This document shows, one piece after another, positions 37,101 to 50,429 of a stretch of DNA of 64,000 nt. The translations under genes were made by a program, and so were the position numbers. Source of the stretch: Heligmosomoides polygyrus polygyrus (lineage: Eukaryota; Nematoda; Chromadorea; Rhabditida; Heligmosomidae). The notes beneath the pieces are model-generated. The model worked only from the letters and a program-made list of their open reading frames with translations, searched no databases and was not told the DNA's origin. Position 1 is the stretch's first letter; each line of letters starts with the position of its first letter. The stretch lies in NCBI GenBank assembly GCA_947396885.1, contig OX377203.1, positions 8,107,298-8,171,297 of the forward strand, read 5' to 3'.

Positions 37101-40100
37101 TTTTGGTACATGTCGCGTAGATGAACAGCATTGGTAGGTGGAAGCGCGCCAGCCAATGATAACCAAGCAGAGCACAGACCGAACACATGCCAGTCCATCA
37201 GTGTACCAATTGTACATGCTCTCTCTGAATGGCATGCCCATTCAATGCGGGCTGAAAGGTCTAGGCGTTCCCACCTACCAATGCTGCTCACCTACGCGAC
37301 ATATACCGAGTTTTTTGTACCAGAACAACTTTATGTCTTTCTTTACAGTTTTAATTCGGCTGCTTAATAAGTGAACACCTTTCATGCAATTTTATAAAAT
37401 TATCATTTTTGAGAAAAAAAATGGTTTAAAGCTGGTTTTAACCAGCAGGAAGACCGTTGTTTTTAGTGCAAAAATGTGAGATTGCGCCATGCCATTGTCT
37501 AAGACACCGTGATTTTTTCTTTTGATAGCAAAATTTCTGTTCTCGTGAAGTGTTACACCTAGCAATAAACAACGGTAATTATAAAGAACGCACGTATTCT
37601 CACTTTGATGCTTTATATGAGCAGCACATACACTATCAATCAATTAAAAAGCCCGACAAGTTTTTCGGGCGCATGGTGCGATCTAGTTATTTAATGCACT
37701 AAATGCTAGTTGCATTGTCGCGCCTTAAAACAACATTTAACTAATTTTTTCTTAAAAACCAAAATTTTTGAAATCAAATCTTCGACTCGACAACATTTTG
37801 AGCAAGTGAACTAAAAAATTTTAAACTGAGTTATACCAAATTTTCCTTGAACAAAAAACTATTCAACTTTTTGAAGAATCTCTAGTTTAGTGTGAAAGGA
37901 GCTCACTTTAATTTGGGAGGAGTTCAATTCTAGTTCAGAATTACAGTCCCTTCTCGTTATATCGCATTTGGAGGGACCGGAGAGAATCCGCGACTAACGT
38001 GACTCGCGTCCTACCCGGAGCTGACTTTCTTTAGATTTTTTTTACGCGTAGATTTATTTAGAATCGCATGCCGCGGCTAAATGTGACTATAGCGATGAAA
38101 TATGTGACCATAAGAAGCAAAGACTGAATGCAAAGTACATTTTTAGACTATTTGTGAACATGTACTCAGAGATACTCTCTGCTATATGCATAAGTATGAC
38201 AGATATGTGTGAAAAATAACGAGTTCCAGAGGAAAGTGAGAAGTGATCAACAACAAAACTGTGTAACCTGATGTTGCAAGGTCTTTACTGCCATCAAAAC
38301 TCTCGCGTCAGGCTGGACACGGACCCACACTCTACCTTGTAAATAGGATCTTAACCTACCGTAATCGGCCACAATTTCAAAAAGGGATGTCAGATTCGTG
38401 ATCAGCACCCTAAATAGCCCCTCCCCTAGGCGAAGTTTGGTTGAATTTTTTTAAACTTCTCTTTGTCCTCTGCAGTCTTGAAAATAGAGTAGTGCCATCA
38501 CTTTGCTAACCCTTTTTCTACTATTAGTTGGAGAATCAAAACAAAAACGACATTGCAAAATGAGTCATCTCGGTGGTGAGATCTCCCACTCCAGAACCGA
38601 GTCTGCCGCAGCTGATCACGCCGGGCCGCGCCCTTCCCCTCAGAGGCACGATTCGCCGAGTACCGTAACCCAAAATTCCGTCAAATCTGGTGTTTTGTAA
38701 CGGCGGAGTATAAATACGATGCGGCGCGAAAAATCGGTAGCTATGCCTGCCAGAAAGCCGTGCCGCGCGGCGGCGCAAGTATGAAAGGCACCTTAGGCCC
38801 CGTTTATCCTCCGAGAGACGCGACGGAATGTATAGTGGCCAAACTGATCGATCGCGTCGCCCGATCAATGTGGCCGCAATACGTGGCGTCGCGCCGCTCG
38901 GCGTCGAAGTATAAACTGGGCCTTCGCTGTCAGCGCTGCTAAATTACGCGCCGCTTCCGCAATATCCTCGTCGCAGTGGCGTCCCAGTGCTTTTCACGAT
39001 ATCAGGATGTTGCGTGTGATCAAACAGCGCTTGTCGTGCCCCGGGTGAGTCCGCTGCACCGGTGGTAGAACTCATGCGGCCCTCAACCCGAGGCCACGTG
39101 TGAGGCACAACCGCTGTCGAGGTCTTACCTATGCGCGCTAGCTCTTACCTATCCTGCCACGTAAGGGTGAGGCCCTTGTTGCCCCGACTTAGCACACCTC
39201 ATGCCAATGCGGATGTTATTTAGGATCTTTCCCGGGACTGCACCTGCGCTGGCCCCCCGGCGGCTCTCGCCCATCTTCACATCACTCGCGTGGTACAATT
39301 GAACCAGCCGACCTTCTGCAGTATTTACCACTGCGCTCAGAATAAACCTTCCCCCGCTCTCGAGTCTCATGACATTGCGTATCAGACAATATACTTCATG
39401 GCAACCGAACATACACACAATGCAGATCAATATGGAACACAATGCCTACGAGTTAAGGCTGAGCCCCGCCAGCTTACCTACGGGTCAGCCCCAAGCGCAG
39501 GCCGCAGATTCTTCCTCGCTCCTACCCTGGAGCCTGTGCTCACGAGGGCGGTGGCTTGGTCGGCCTCTGTGGTTACCTCTGTTTATGCTCCTGCGCGTCC
39601 TGTCCTGGTCGTCCTGGAGTCCTGCGCGGCTGGTCGAGTCGAAGTTCTGGTGGTGTGGACACTGCGCTGACGATGGAGTGCCGGAGCTGAGAGCGGACCG
39701 ACCGCTCGGTGCGACGACGAAGCCGGAGACTGCCGGGTGCGCGCGGGAAGGCGTTTATAGTGCGTCGCGGCGCGTGCGCGCCACCGTATGCCCTCCGCGG
39801 CGGGACCAGTGCGCCTCGCAGCGTATGTGCCCTTGAAGAGTCGGGATGGAGCGTGGCGAACGTCACGACAGCGCTATTGCTTTAATCTTACCCAGAAACC
39901 AGAGGGTGCAGGTACAATCTGCATGGCGCGAGAGTTCCGACCGCAACAAACCATCATGTGACTGCACATAGCTTCTATAGCGGCTGCTCTAGGCTTAAAA
40001 CAAATGTGTAGGATATTGTTGTGATTAATCCGCACCTTCTTTCGTTTCTGTAGAGGAAACAATACAATTTACGGCAGCTTCTACGGCTAGTCGTATACTG

Positions 40101-43100
40101 CGTTGGACATATTGCTGACAATGAACACGTTTGTGGGCCGCGAACGCATGAAAAACGTCTACATCCATCCAATGCATTGTCACACGGGTGCTGGTCGCGA
40201 CTTATCGAGGCAATAGAAGGGCAGGTCTGCTCGCAAACGCGGTCAGCGTCTCGCTCGCCTTCATTTTCCGTGTGGGACCGGAACTGAGCCTGGGTCGCGT
40301 TATAACGGTAGTCATTTTGAACGCAGAGCCCCTCCTAAAACCGTTCTGTAACGGGAGTAGTGTTGTATCCGACGCTTCCTAACCGGAGTTGATTTGCATT
40401 GGCATAAAGGTAAGCTGGCAGGGGCCGGCGAAAATCTACGTTATATCGAGATTCGCGTTATATTGAGATTCCGGAGGCGTTATAATAGGAGGGACTGTAT
40501 CAACTTTGTTTGGAAGTGTCCAATTTGACGTGAAAAATGCCCAATTTGATGTGAAAAGTGTCCTGTTTGGTGTGAAAATGGTATATATTCTTTTCTCAGA
40601 ATTTCTTTGATACTTGCTCTTTAGACCTACATTTAGCAAACTTTTATTTTCTTGAACTGTTGTGCCGAAAATGGCAGTAATGTTCAGGTTCGAGAACTCT
40701 ATCTCTACAACATAGTGACGAGGAAGGCGTCAATTCGGCACGCCTGTTCTTCTCCAGCTCATCCGGCGTGAGTGTTCGATGCTCCTAAATGACATGTTGT
40801 GAAGTTATGAATTGCGAGAACTCGTCTGACGTCGAGGGCTGTCCTTTTCTGGACGTGGGGATCGCTCACAGCTCTCAACATCAGCCGAAAGGTTCATTTC
40901 AAAGGAAGTGACACCTCATCTGGGGTTTAATTCTCGACTGAAAGCAGTCAACGGATGCGGAATGCCCACTGGAATGGGTATTGTTGAAGGGATCATTGGG
41001 ATTTATTCTACTTGTCCGTCGTGACCCATGCCAGGAAGTGGCCCACGAACCTCATTCTGTATCCTTCACTGCTTTTAACTCTCACCGTAGTTCGATGTGC
41101 TTCTGTAGCTTGTAAGCGAACAGCTGTTGACTTTGGCGCAGTTGGTACGTGGCGCCGACGGCGCTTATGCGCCCGGATATCGATTTGGAGTTCACGCTCA
41201 CAGTCAAGCCATTGATTTTATTGTGATTTAGTTCAGTTTCTCTCGAGAACTATACGTAAAAGGGTCGAGTTAGGCGAGACCCTGGCATCTCCATCAACCG
41301 TAATTTACCATTCAATAATTTATTGTGAGCCGGATACACATTTAAATGCCTCTAGGGCATCTAGCATCAGTAGAGTGCATGGCGCGTCAAGCGAAGGGGT
41401 TGAGCAACGCCGTGACTAATTTCTTCATCATTTTCTGACAGCCATTAGTATCGTCATGTGAAGGATAAAAAAATCGGCAACCAAGATGATGTCGAAAATG
41501 ACTTCTTCTGTCTTATTAATTCTCGTAGTGCTGATTTTTGCAAAGATGGAATGTCTAAGCTATAGTCGCCTTGAGAAAGGTGTATTAATTGTAATAGTGC
41601 CTTATGTGTCAGTATTTTGTGCCAGACGAGGTTTGTAGGTGGATCTTTATTTGCGGCCTGACGCTTCGACTTTCCGTCGTCTTCAGAGGCCTAAAAGTGG
41701 AGCACAGGTTTATGTTTGCGCTCTACCCCACCAAGCGCCTCAACTACCCTATACATTTTCGACCCACCCCTAGAATTACCACGGATAGCCCAAACGAAGA
41801 AGACGAACTCACGCATAGGATCCACCGCAGGGCTGACGATCGCCCTCGTTAAGTAACCAGTAGAGGCGAATGAGACACACTGAGTGGGAACTGTCGCCGA
41901 CCGGTCACTTACAGTTCACAATGAGGTACAAACGGCAAGAGGTCACTCGTAACAGAGGGGCACTCATTTCGGTTGTTCATTACTGGATTTCTTGAGGAAA
42001 TCCAGAACGCCTCCAACGCCTTCCTAGCGGAGATCTCTCCCTCAACGGCCAGAATACTACACCTCACCTCGTAGTACTATCCAGTAATGAACAACCGAAA
42101 TGAGTGCCCCTCTGTTACGAGTGACCTCTTGCCGTTTGTACCTCATTGTGAACTGTAAGTGACCGGTCGGCGACAGTTCCCACTCAGTGCGTCTCATTCG
42201 CCTCTACTGGTTACTCAACGAGGGCGATCGTCAGCCCTGCGGTGGATCCTATGCGTGAGTTCGTCTTCTTCGTTTGGGCTATCAGTGGTGATTCTAGGGG
42301 TGGGTCGAAAATGTCTAGGGTAGTTGAGGCGCTTAGTGGGGTAGAGCGCAAACATAAACCTGTGCTCCACTTTTAGGCTTCTGAAGACGACGGAAAGTCG
42401 AAGCGTCAGGCCGCAAATAAAGATCCACCTACAAACCTCGTGTGGCACAAAATACTGACACATAAGAACTCTCCATGCCAAGGTTTCAAGAAGAGAGAAG
42501 TTGGGAACTACTCCGCAATGTAATGGTGCCTATTTCGATTAACAGATTTGCTTTTAAGCAAGCATGATCTGTCAAAGTTTTCTGTCAAAATCGGTCGTTT
42601 CATATGCAACGACCTAATATGTGTCCTTCTTGCAGGTTCGATCACCTTCTGTTCCTGATTCAGTACGCTCTGCCGCTGTTCGTTCTGTCCTTCACGTTCG
42701 CTCGAATTGCGTGGGCGCTGCGGTAAGGTTACAGCGAAGAATTCCAGCTGAATTGTTCTCACAAGGGAAGGGTCTGAAGCCTATGTCTGAACGGGTGGAG
42801 CGAGTCATATAGGGGGAATCCCCACCCCTCAATTGGTTTGAAAATGTGTTTATTTTTTGCCAAGTCGTCAAACCCAAGGAATAGGGGTCACAATGGGATA
42901 CGGCGCAGCACGCATTTGGGGGTCTTGTACGCCCGCGATGCTTCTTCACACAGTGGCTCGGAGGGCAGGTGGGTAGAGGGTTGACTCATGCGAGAGAGGT
43001 CAGGGGTTTGGATCCTTTGCACCGCTGCATTTTTGCATTTCATCTGATTGGTTGAGATTTGGGGGATTCTGACGACTATACCATTTTCAGACGTTTTCCG

Positions 43101-46100
43101 CGCATTTTTCCAGCTGTACGCTGTGGTATTCAACACGGTGATGTATAAATGTTCAACACCAGTGATACACAGGTACAAAGTGCATGAAAACCACTGGGCA
43201 CCTTACGGGTAGCGTATAAAGGCTACAGGCTCCTCATAGTCTGTTTCCATACATGGACCAAAGGCCTCGGGAAAAACCATCCTGCTCGGATTTTCAAAGG
43301 AGACCACGTGGTGACTTCGGAGATGGTTCAAATGAGAAACGAGGTGTGCGGATCTCGCAAATTAAGCTAAACGGCATCGATACACTCTTTCCCTCATGTC
43401 TACCTGTCACCTGGAAATCAGAAGTCTGCTGAAGATTTTCTAGAACCTAACACCGACAATGTCCGCCGACGGTCGAGTGGTGATCCATTCGCTCACGCTG
43501 AAGTGTGGCCCACCTTTGGACAAGGAATCTTCGAGGGGAGAAATCAAGCTGGCCGAACGGATGACAAGCTCGCTAAAGGACTTCGAAGCACGTCAACTTG
43601 AAGTTGACGAAGACGAACGCTGGAGCTGGAAGTGGTGGAAGAAAAAGAGGAAGATTGGGATCCGTAAGACGAACTGATGGACGTGGAGAGGCAAGCAAGC
43701 AGTGGGCATATGATAACGTTTTCGGGTGGAACTCTTGTCTCGGAGGAAAGGTTACGTCTTCAATTGGATTTCAGTTGCGTGCTCATAACCATGGAGGAAG
43801 ACACCGCGATTCACTACACAGGCACTTTGTACCTGTATATCACTGGTGTTGAACATTTATACACCACCATGTTGAATACCACAGCGTACAGCTGGAAAAA
43901 TGCGCAGGAAACGTCTGAAAATGGTATAGACATCAGAATCCCCCAAATCTCAACCATTCAGTTGGAATGCAAAAATGCGGCAGCGTAGAGGAACCAAACT
44001 CCTCACCTCCCCCGCATGAGTCAACCCTCTACCCATCTGCGCTCCGAGCCACTGGCTGCAGACGCATCGCGGGCGTACAAGTCCCCCATACGCGTTCTGC
44101 GCCGTATCCCGTTGTGACCCCCTACAACTTGGGTTTAGCGACTTGGCAAAAAATCTCATTTTCAAACCAATTGAGGGATGAGGATTCTCCCTGTATGAGT
44201 CGCTCCCGCCATTCAGACATACGTTTCAGACCCTTCTCTTGTCAGTGGTATTAGGTTGGTGCATAAGTTCTCGGATATTTGGGGCATGAAATACTTATTA
44301 TCACAACATACGAACAACAATCTCAAATCCTTTGAAGTAACCACTATACCTTTGTCCTTTTCGAATTTCGAATAGTCGAATTTCGAATAAATTCGAATTT
44401 CGAATATTCGAATATTCGACTATTCGAAAAAAGTCCAATATTCGAATTATTCGATTATTCGAATATTCGAGAAAGTCCAATATTCGAATTATTCGATTAT
44501 TCGAATATTCGAGAAAGTCCAATATTCGAATTATTCGTTTATTCGAATATTCGAAAGTGGCCAATATTCGAATATTCGTTTATTCGAATATTCGAAGGCT
44601 TCGAATATCGAATATTCGAATAGTCGAATATTCGAATATTATTTATCAATCTCTTAACAAATTAGTGGCACTCTTCTTCGAAAACCAGGGGAGTGTGACC
44701 TTATGATAAAAAACGACGTTTGAGTTTCGCGCGTCGCTCAAAGTGCGCCGAATTGTGTGTACGCAATCTGACAAGGGAAGTCAATGAACTTCCCGTGGAG
44801 ATTTCCAAAATGACCTATTGCTTGTTATAAGGGTGTGTCTAAGAAGCACCATAGTGGTCTTCAAATGTCCTGCGGGCATGTGGGTAGGTAAAAAATTACA
44901 AATAACTGTAGCACTTCAGTGCTGGCTGATAAGGCGAAAGTGACGCCTTGAATGGCCTTGAAATACTCAGAAATTAACATGCAGATGCTATAGAGCTTTA
45001 ATTATAGTTAGATGTTAGAAATCTGACAGTTTATTAGGTTGCCCGAAAGGGACTGCAAGGTACATTCAAGTGCGACAAACTGGGGTGTGGATAGCGGGGA
45101 GAGGTCCAGGTTCGAATCTAGGAGAGGTGTTTACGGATTGCTGTGCGTTTTGGTAAGTGTAGAACACATTCTCATTTTAACCTCATTTACGAACATGATC
45201 GAAATGTTTTGCTTCAGTCCATCTCAGGGATGTGCTGATCGGGCTTCGCGTTTCTATAGAGAACGTTTCTCTTGTAAATTTTACTAATTTTACCATCTCT
45301 TATAAAATGTATCATTTTTGACCCACTCCGTAGTATTGGTCTTCTTGCAGCCTACTCCCACGCTGACAGGGGGGGGGGGGCTTTCCAAACGTAGGTACTT
45401 GTAGTAATTCTCAAGACTTCGTAAGTAGAGAATAAAATTTCGTCCAAACGTTGTCCTGAGGGTTAACTGAGGTTCTGATCACGAAGCGGCAAACGCTTTC
45501 GGTGTTACGGTCGACCACAATAGGCGATGGTGAGTATGTGCAAGAAAAGGTGCAGAATAACCGGCCGTGTTGTACTATCGTGACTCCAAAAATTGAGTGG
45601 AGGTCGGAATTTTTTTCGCCCAAACATCGCCTGTACTGCTACTTTGGATGCTGAGCACGAATATGGTATCCAATTTCGACAATTTGGCCGCTTACGATAT
45701 TTCATAGTGTGTGTTCGTGAGTAAGGATGGGGTTGTCATGACCACTGATTTCGTTCTTTCCTCGCCTTAGGAAATTATTTAGGCTGCTGCCACGAATCTG
45801 TCATTTCTTTTTCTAATTTATCCATTTTTCGTGCACTACTTTCCATCTCAAAGTCGAAGACTGGAAAGCAAGTCTGATCACATATGTAGGTGAAGAAAGC
45901 GATTCCATGTACTCAAACTGATAAACTTGATCACTCATGAAAATGTGGAATCACGCGATCACGTGAAAACGTTTACTAGATTTGCGATCAGCACCTCAAT
46001 TAGCCCTCTAGACAACGTTTGGGCGAAACCTGCTTTCGATCTCCGGAGTTGTGGGAGTACAAGTCCCTAAATCTTCGATTAGCAGAGAGTGATGGGGAGG

Positions 46101-49100
46101 CGATGGGCAGCAGGGGTGTGCGTTAAATTTTTCGGTGAATTTTTAACGACCACTTTTTAACGAAAAATTTTCGCGTTAAAAAGGTAAATTCGGTAAATTC
46201 GTTAAATAAAATGTCCCTTAGCTGCATTCAGTTTTAAACCACTGGGGTGCCTCTCGGAAAATCCCCCACAGCGCTCAATAGGTCACTTATAAGATCCCCA
46301 CGGGAAGTTCATTGGCCTCCCTTGTGAGTTGACGCGAAGTAAGCGCTGCAAGCGCGGCCCTCCGTTGAGCACCTGCTTCCTTGTAAACGGCCGTCGAGCG
46401 TGCTGTGGCCATTCACGTGAATCGCAAGTGATTAGGGTTATGCCTGTACACAGATATTTTTACCTTCAGTATACTACGGGAGAATCTTCGTTTTGTATTT
46501 CTACCACAGTTACAACAAGGGAACGATTAGAGCCGAAGGGGCTGCGGTAGGGAGGTAGAACTTTTAGGGGTCTAGAAAGCTCCTGCTTTCTGCCAGTAAA
46601 GACGTTGAAGAAGAGAGGAAGAGCAATGGCTATGGAGTACAAAAGCCAGTCATACTCCGTTTCCTATGAAAGTGAGCCATCCCCATTTTCGCTCTAACAC
46701 TGTCCAAGTCGTAGTGTCTTGTCAGATTGGATTCCAACGCGGGTCCGTTTCTCTTCAACGGAGCTAGAACACAAACTGAATGCCATTCATGAGACTCCAG
46801 TGCGCCCTTTTTGCACCAGATCGCCTTTGTGTCATTTCTCCGCCCATGACAATCATTCTTTTACCACCTGGAAGCTTCGCTATAACATAAGGAAAGATAG
46901 CAACCTATAGAGAAAGACCTATAACAATCTAGCTCTGCCTGCCCAAGGTGTTTCTCTCTTCTCGGTGCACGAATTCTTAGGGAAGCAAAGCGTGCTTCAT
47001 TGCCATTATACCGCTGTTATTGTCCTTTGGTCTCGTAAAGGAAATGGATGGAGCATCCATCCATTTCCTTCACAGTGGGTAATAAAAAATAATTAAATGT
47101 CAACCACTGGGTGACGACAGTAAATAATAGTGTTCATTTGATTATTCGAATATTCGACTATTCGAAATTCGATTATTCGAAATTCGACTTTTTGAAAATC
47201 GAATATTATTCGATCATTCGAAATTCGAAATTTTGAAAATCGAATATTATTCGATCACTCGAAATTCGAAATTTTGAAAATCGAATATTATTCGATCATT
47301 CGAAATTCGAAATTTTGAAAATCGAATATTATTCGATCATTCGAAATTCGAAATTTTGAAAATCGAATATTATTCGATCACTCGAAATTCGAAATTTTGA
47401 AAATCGAATATTATTCGATCATTCGAAATTCGAAATTTTGAAAATCGAATATTATTCGATCATTCGAAATTCGAAATTTTGAAAATCGAATATTATTCGA
47501 TCACTCGAAATTCGAAATTTTGAAAATCGAATATTATTCGATCATTCGAAATTCGAAATTTTTTCCCAAGGACAAAGGTATAGTAACCACCCTTTACATC
47601 AATTGTCTTTCGCCAACGTGCTGGTAAGTCATAGATGCCTTTTCTCCAAAACGTGGCCGGTTGTGATTCGAAAAATGTGAGCAGTGCCTCCTTGACATCC
47701 TCTCGGTTCGTGAATTGCTGGCCGTCCAAATAGCGTTGAGGGCTTGAAAACGAATGATAATCAGAAGGAGCGAGATCTGGTGAGTAAGGTGGATGTGGAA
47801 GAACGGTCCATCCGCAGTCCGCCAACTCAGCCGCCGTCGCTCTAGCAGTATGCGGTCTAGCGTTGTCGTGTTGAGAAAACACCTCACCTGCTCTCCTCGT
47901 GTGGTTCGGAGGTGGGCCCTCAACTTCCTCAGTTGGTTGACGTAAACCTCTGCCGTCACTGTTATCCCTTCGTCCAGCAGCTGCCAGTATTCCACGCCAA
48001 GAACGCTCCACCAAATGCATAGCATCACCTTTTTCACGTGAAGGTCGGGTTTCGGAACGTCCTCTGCCTCTCCAGTTGCGTTAACCCACTGTGCACGACG
48101 GTGATAATTAGAGTAGAGTATCCACTTCTCATCCCCGGTGACGAGGTTGTCCAGCCATCCGTGGGTACGTCTGAGGGTAAGGAGAGACGGAGCGACATCG
48201 GCTCTGCGATCCATGTCACGTTGTGTCACGTCGTGAGGTAGCCAGCGACCCAATTTTCGCACCTTGCCAATCGACTTCAATCCTCGAACGACTGTTGAGT
48301 GACTAACACCAAGAGTGCTTGATAGTTCGCGAGTGGTTTGGTATGGGTCCGCTTCCACTCTACTTCGGAGGCCATCCAAATCCAGTGTCATCGGGCGCCC
48401 TTCTCGTTCATTATCTTCAACGGAGAATTCACCACCTGCACACTTCGGGAACCACTGGTATACAGTACTTCGAGCAGGACCACTCTCGTTGTAAACATCC
48501 TTCAGACGACGATACGATTCGTTGGCATTGAGGCCAGATTGATGCAGGAATAACATGACGTGCCGAATATGCGTCTCAGTTGGGATGAATTGCTTAGCCA
48601 TAATAGCTGACGTTAACAACGCAGAAGTAAATGTTAGGAACTGTTTCGTAGCCCTTTCCTTTCTCTATCGATCGATCATTTACGCGTTGATACATGTGAG
48701 AAATTTGGCGGGAAAATGCGCTTTCAATTCAGGAGGGTTCAAATGTCCGAGAACTTATGCACCAACCTAATAGTTTATGTCAGGGGATCGCTGCATTCTA
48801 GTGACATCTTCTAATTATATTTCATCTGTAACACACCTGTTCCTTGTTCAGATCAGAAGATGTTGCGTCAGGCAGCCATTCGAAAGCGTCAAATCATACG
48901 AAAGCAAAGAGCAAGGTACCTAAGAATTTTGTTTTGCGTTTTTTTTGTTTTGTTTCACATTCTGAAAGGATTGTTGACTCTCTAGCCTGGATTTTTGGTC
49001 TCGAATTCAAGAACTTCGCTGAATGTTCCTGAGAATCTCCTTTGGACGGTTTGATATTAAAATAAAAAGCTTGAAATTGAAATTATTTTTGCCATTGTAC

Positions 49101-50370
49101 ACTGTTTGTCAACCCTTTTGAGCAGTTTATCTTTTTGGCTTTTCACGTGCAGGAAAAGCTATTCTAAGCGCTATTTTATAAAAGTTCTTCGATAGTTTTT
49201 TGAACCATGGCATTACACGGAAAACGTAAATAAATAAATAAATAAATGAGTTTTTTAAAGTTTGTTAAGCGGTTTTAAATTGTTTTATTCCGCGTTGTCT
49301 ACGAGCAAAATAAAAATAAAATAATTAAATAGAATAGAATGTTCAAAATGTTTTGTTAGCCGTTTTTGTTTTATTCCGCGTTGTCTACGAGCAAAATAAA
49401 AATAAAATAATTAAATAGAATAGAATGTTCAAAATGTTTTGTTAGCCGTTTCTGAATATTTCTATTTCCACGGTTCTTCGCAAACAAAATGAATAACCAA
49501 ATAAATAAGCTTGTTTTTAAGTGTCCGCGCTTTGTTATTCGTTTTGAATGTGTCTATCTTAGTGGAGCATGTCAGAATAGGTGTCTGCTGTCACGTGGAC
49601 CCGATTCCGGGTTCCTGGTTCGGATTGCCGCCCAAACCAACCAGGACTTCCATCTCCACCGGCCGAAGCACCATAAGCTAGAGTGCTAGAGCGTCAGTGG
49701 TTCAGAATATCGCGACTTTCTCGCGATCATAGTACCATTTCGTGGGATATTGTGAGGAATTTTTGCTTAGAGCTCTATCCGATTGGGAGCTATGCAAACA
49801 AAAAGCTCCTAATAAAAGGGTCATATGGAAAATTCACATGGCGCTCTTCTTATGCTCCATTTTTTCTATTCTTCATTTTCTATTTTTTGTTGGATGTTTT
49901 GAGACGCTCTAAAGTATACTGTATTTGTACATTAAATCTTTGGTTGAATTACCCAAGTTTGAGGTAAACGGTGTCGAACAACTGGTGTATGTGTGTACCG
50001 AAGGACATATTCTGTAAACTAGAGTGCTAGAGTGTCGGTGGTTCAGAATATGTCCTTTGGTATACACATACACTAGTTGTCCGACACCGTTTACCTCAAA
50101 CTTGGGTAATTCAACCAAAACTTTAATGTACAAATACAGTACACATTAGAGTGTTCTAAAAACATCCTATAAAAGAATGAAGAATAGAAAAAATGGAGCA
50201 TAGAAGAGCGCCATGTGAACTTCCCATATGACCCTTTTATTAGAAGTTTTTTGTTTGCATAGCTCCCAATCAGATAAAGCTCTAAGCGAAAATTCCTTAC
50301 AATATCCCACGAAATCGTCCGTCGCGAGAAAGCCGCGATAGTTGGTACCAGTCTAGGAGGGATAAAACTA

Positions 50371-50429
<59 letters not shown>

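Larger units (their letters stand above)
44345..47582. mobile_element. 3.2-kb element nested in mariner, 8-bp target duplication
   Basis: It is flanked by GTAACCAC on both sides. The empty site (AAGTAACCACCCTTTAC) is preserved at mariner copy 3. The inverted ends are TATACCTTTGTCCTT. Just inside each end lie TTCGAA-rich tandem repeats (44360-44650, ~42-bp period; 47130-47560, 41-bp period). The 2.5-kb interior shows no transposase. An 8-bp duplication suggests a hAT-type mechanism, but the termini are not a classic hAT match. Confidence 0.8.
44251..48770 (-). mobile_element. Mariner copy 2, split by a nested insertion
   Basis: Ends TTAGGTTGGTGCATAAGTTC and GAACTTATGCACCAACCTAA, each next to TA. 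Removing the nested element at 44345-47582 and one copy of its target duplication leaves 1274 bp, exactly the length of mariner copy 1. It lies in receptor intron 7, antisense to the gene. Confidence 0.93.

Noticed and set aside
39290..39866. Overlapping long frames (up to 155 codons) on both strands
   Set aside because: The block is GC-rich, frames overlap on three or more readings, and the peptides have no domain or family resemblance. Such length is expected from base composition.
41604..41852. 82-codon frame in the intron 6 foldback, repeated at 42215-42481
   Set aside because: It is the same peptide in both arms of an inverted repeat, with no known domain; explained by the symmetry of the element.
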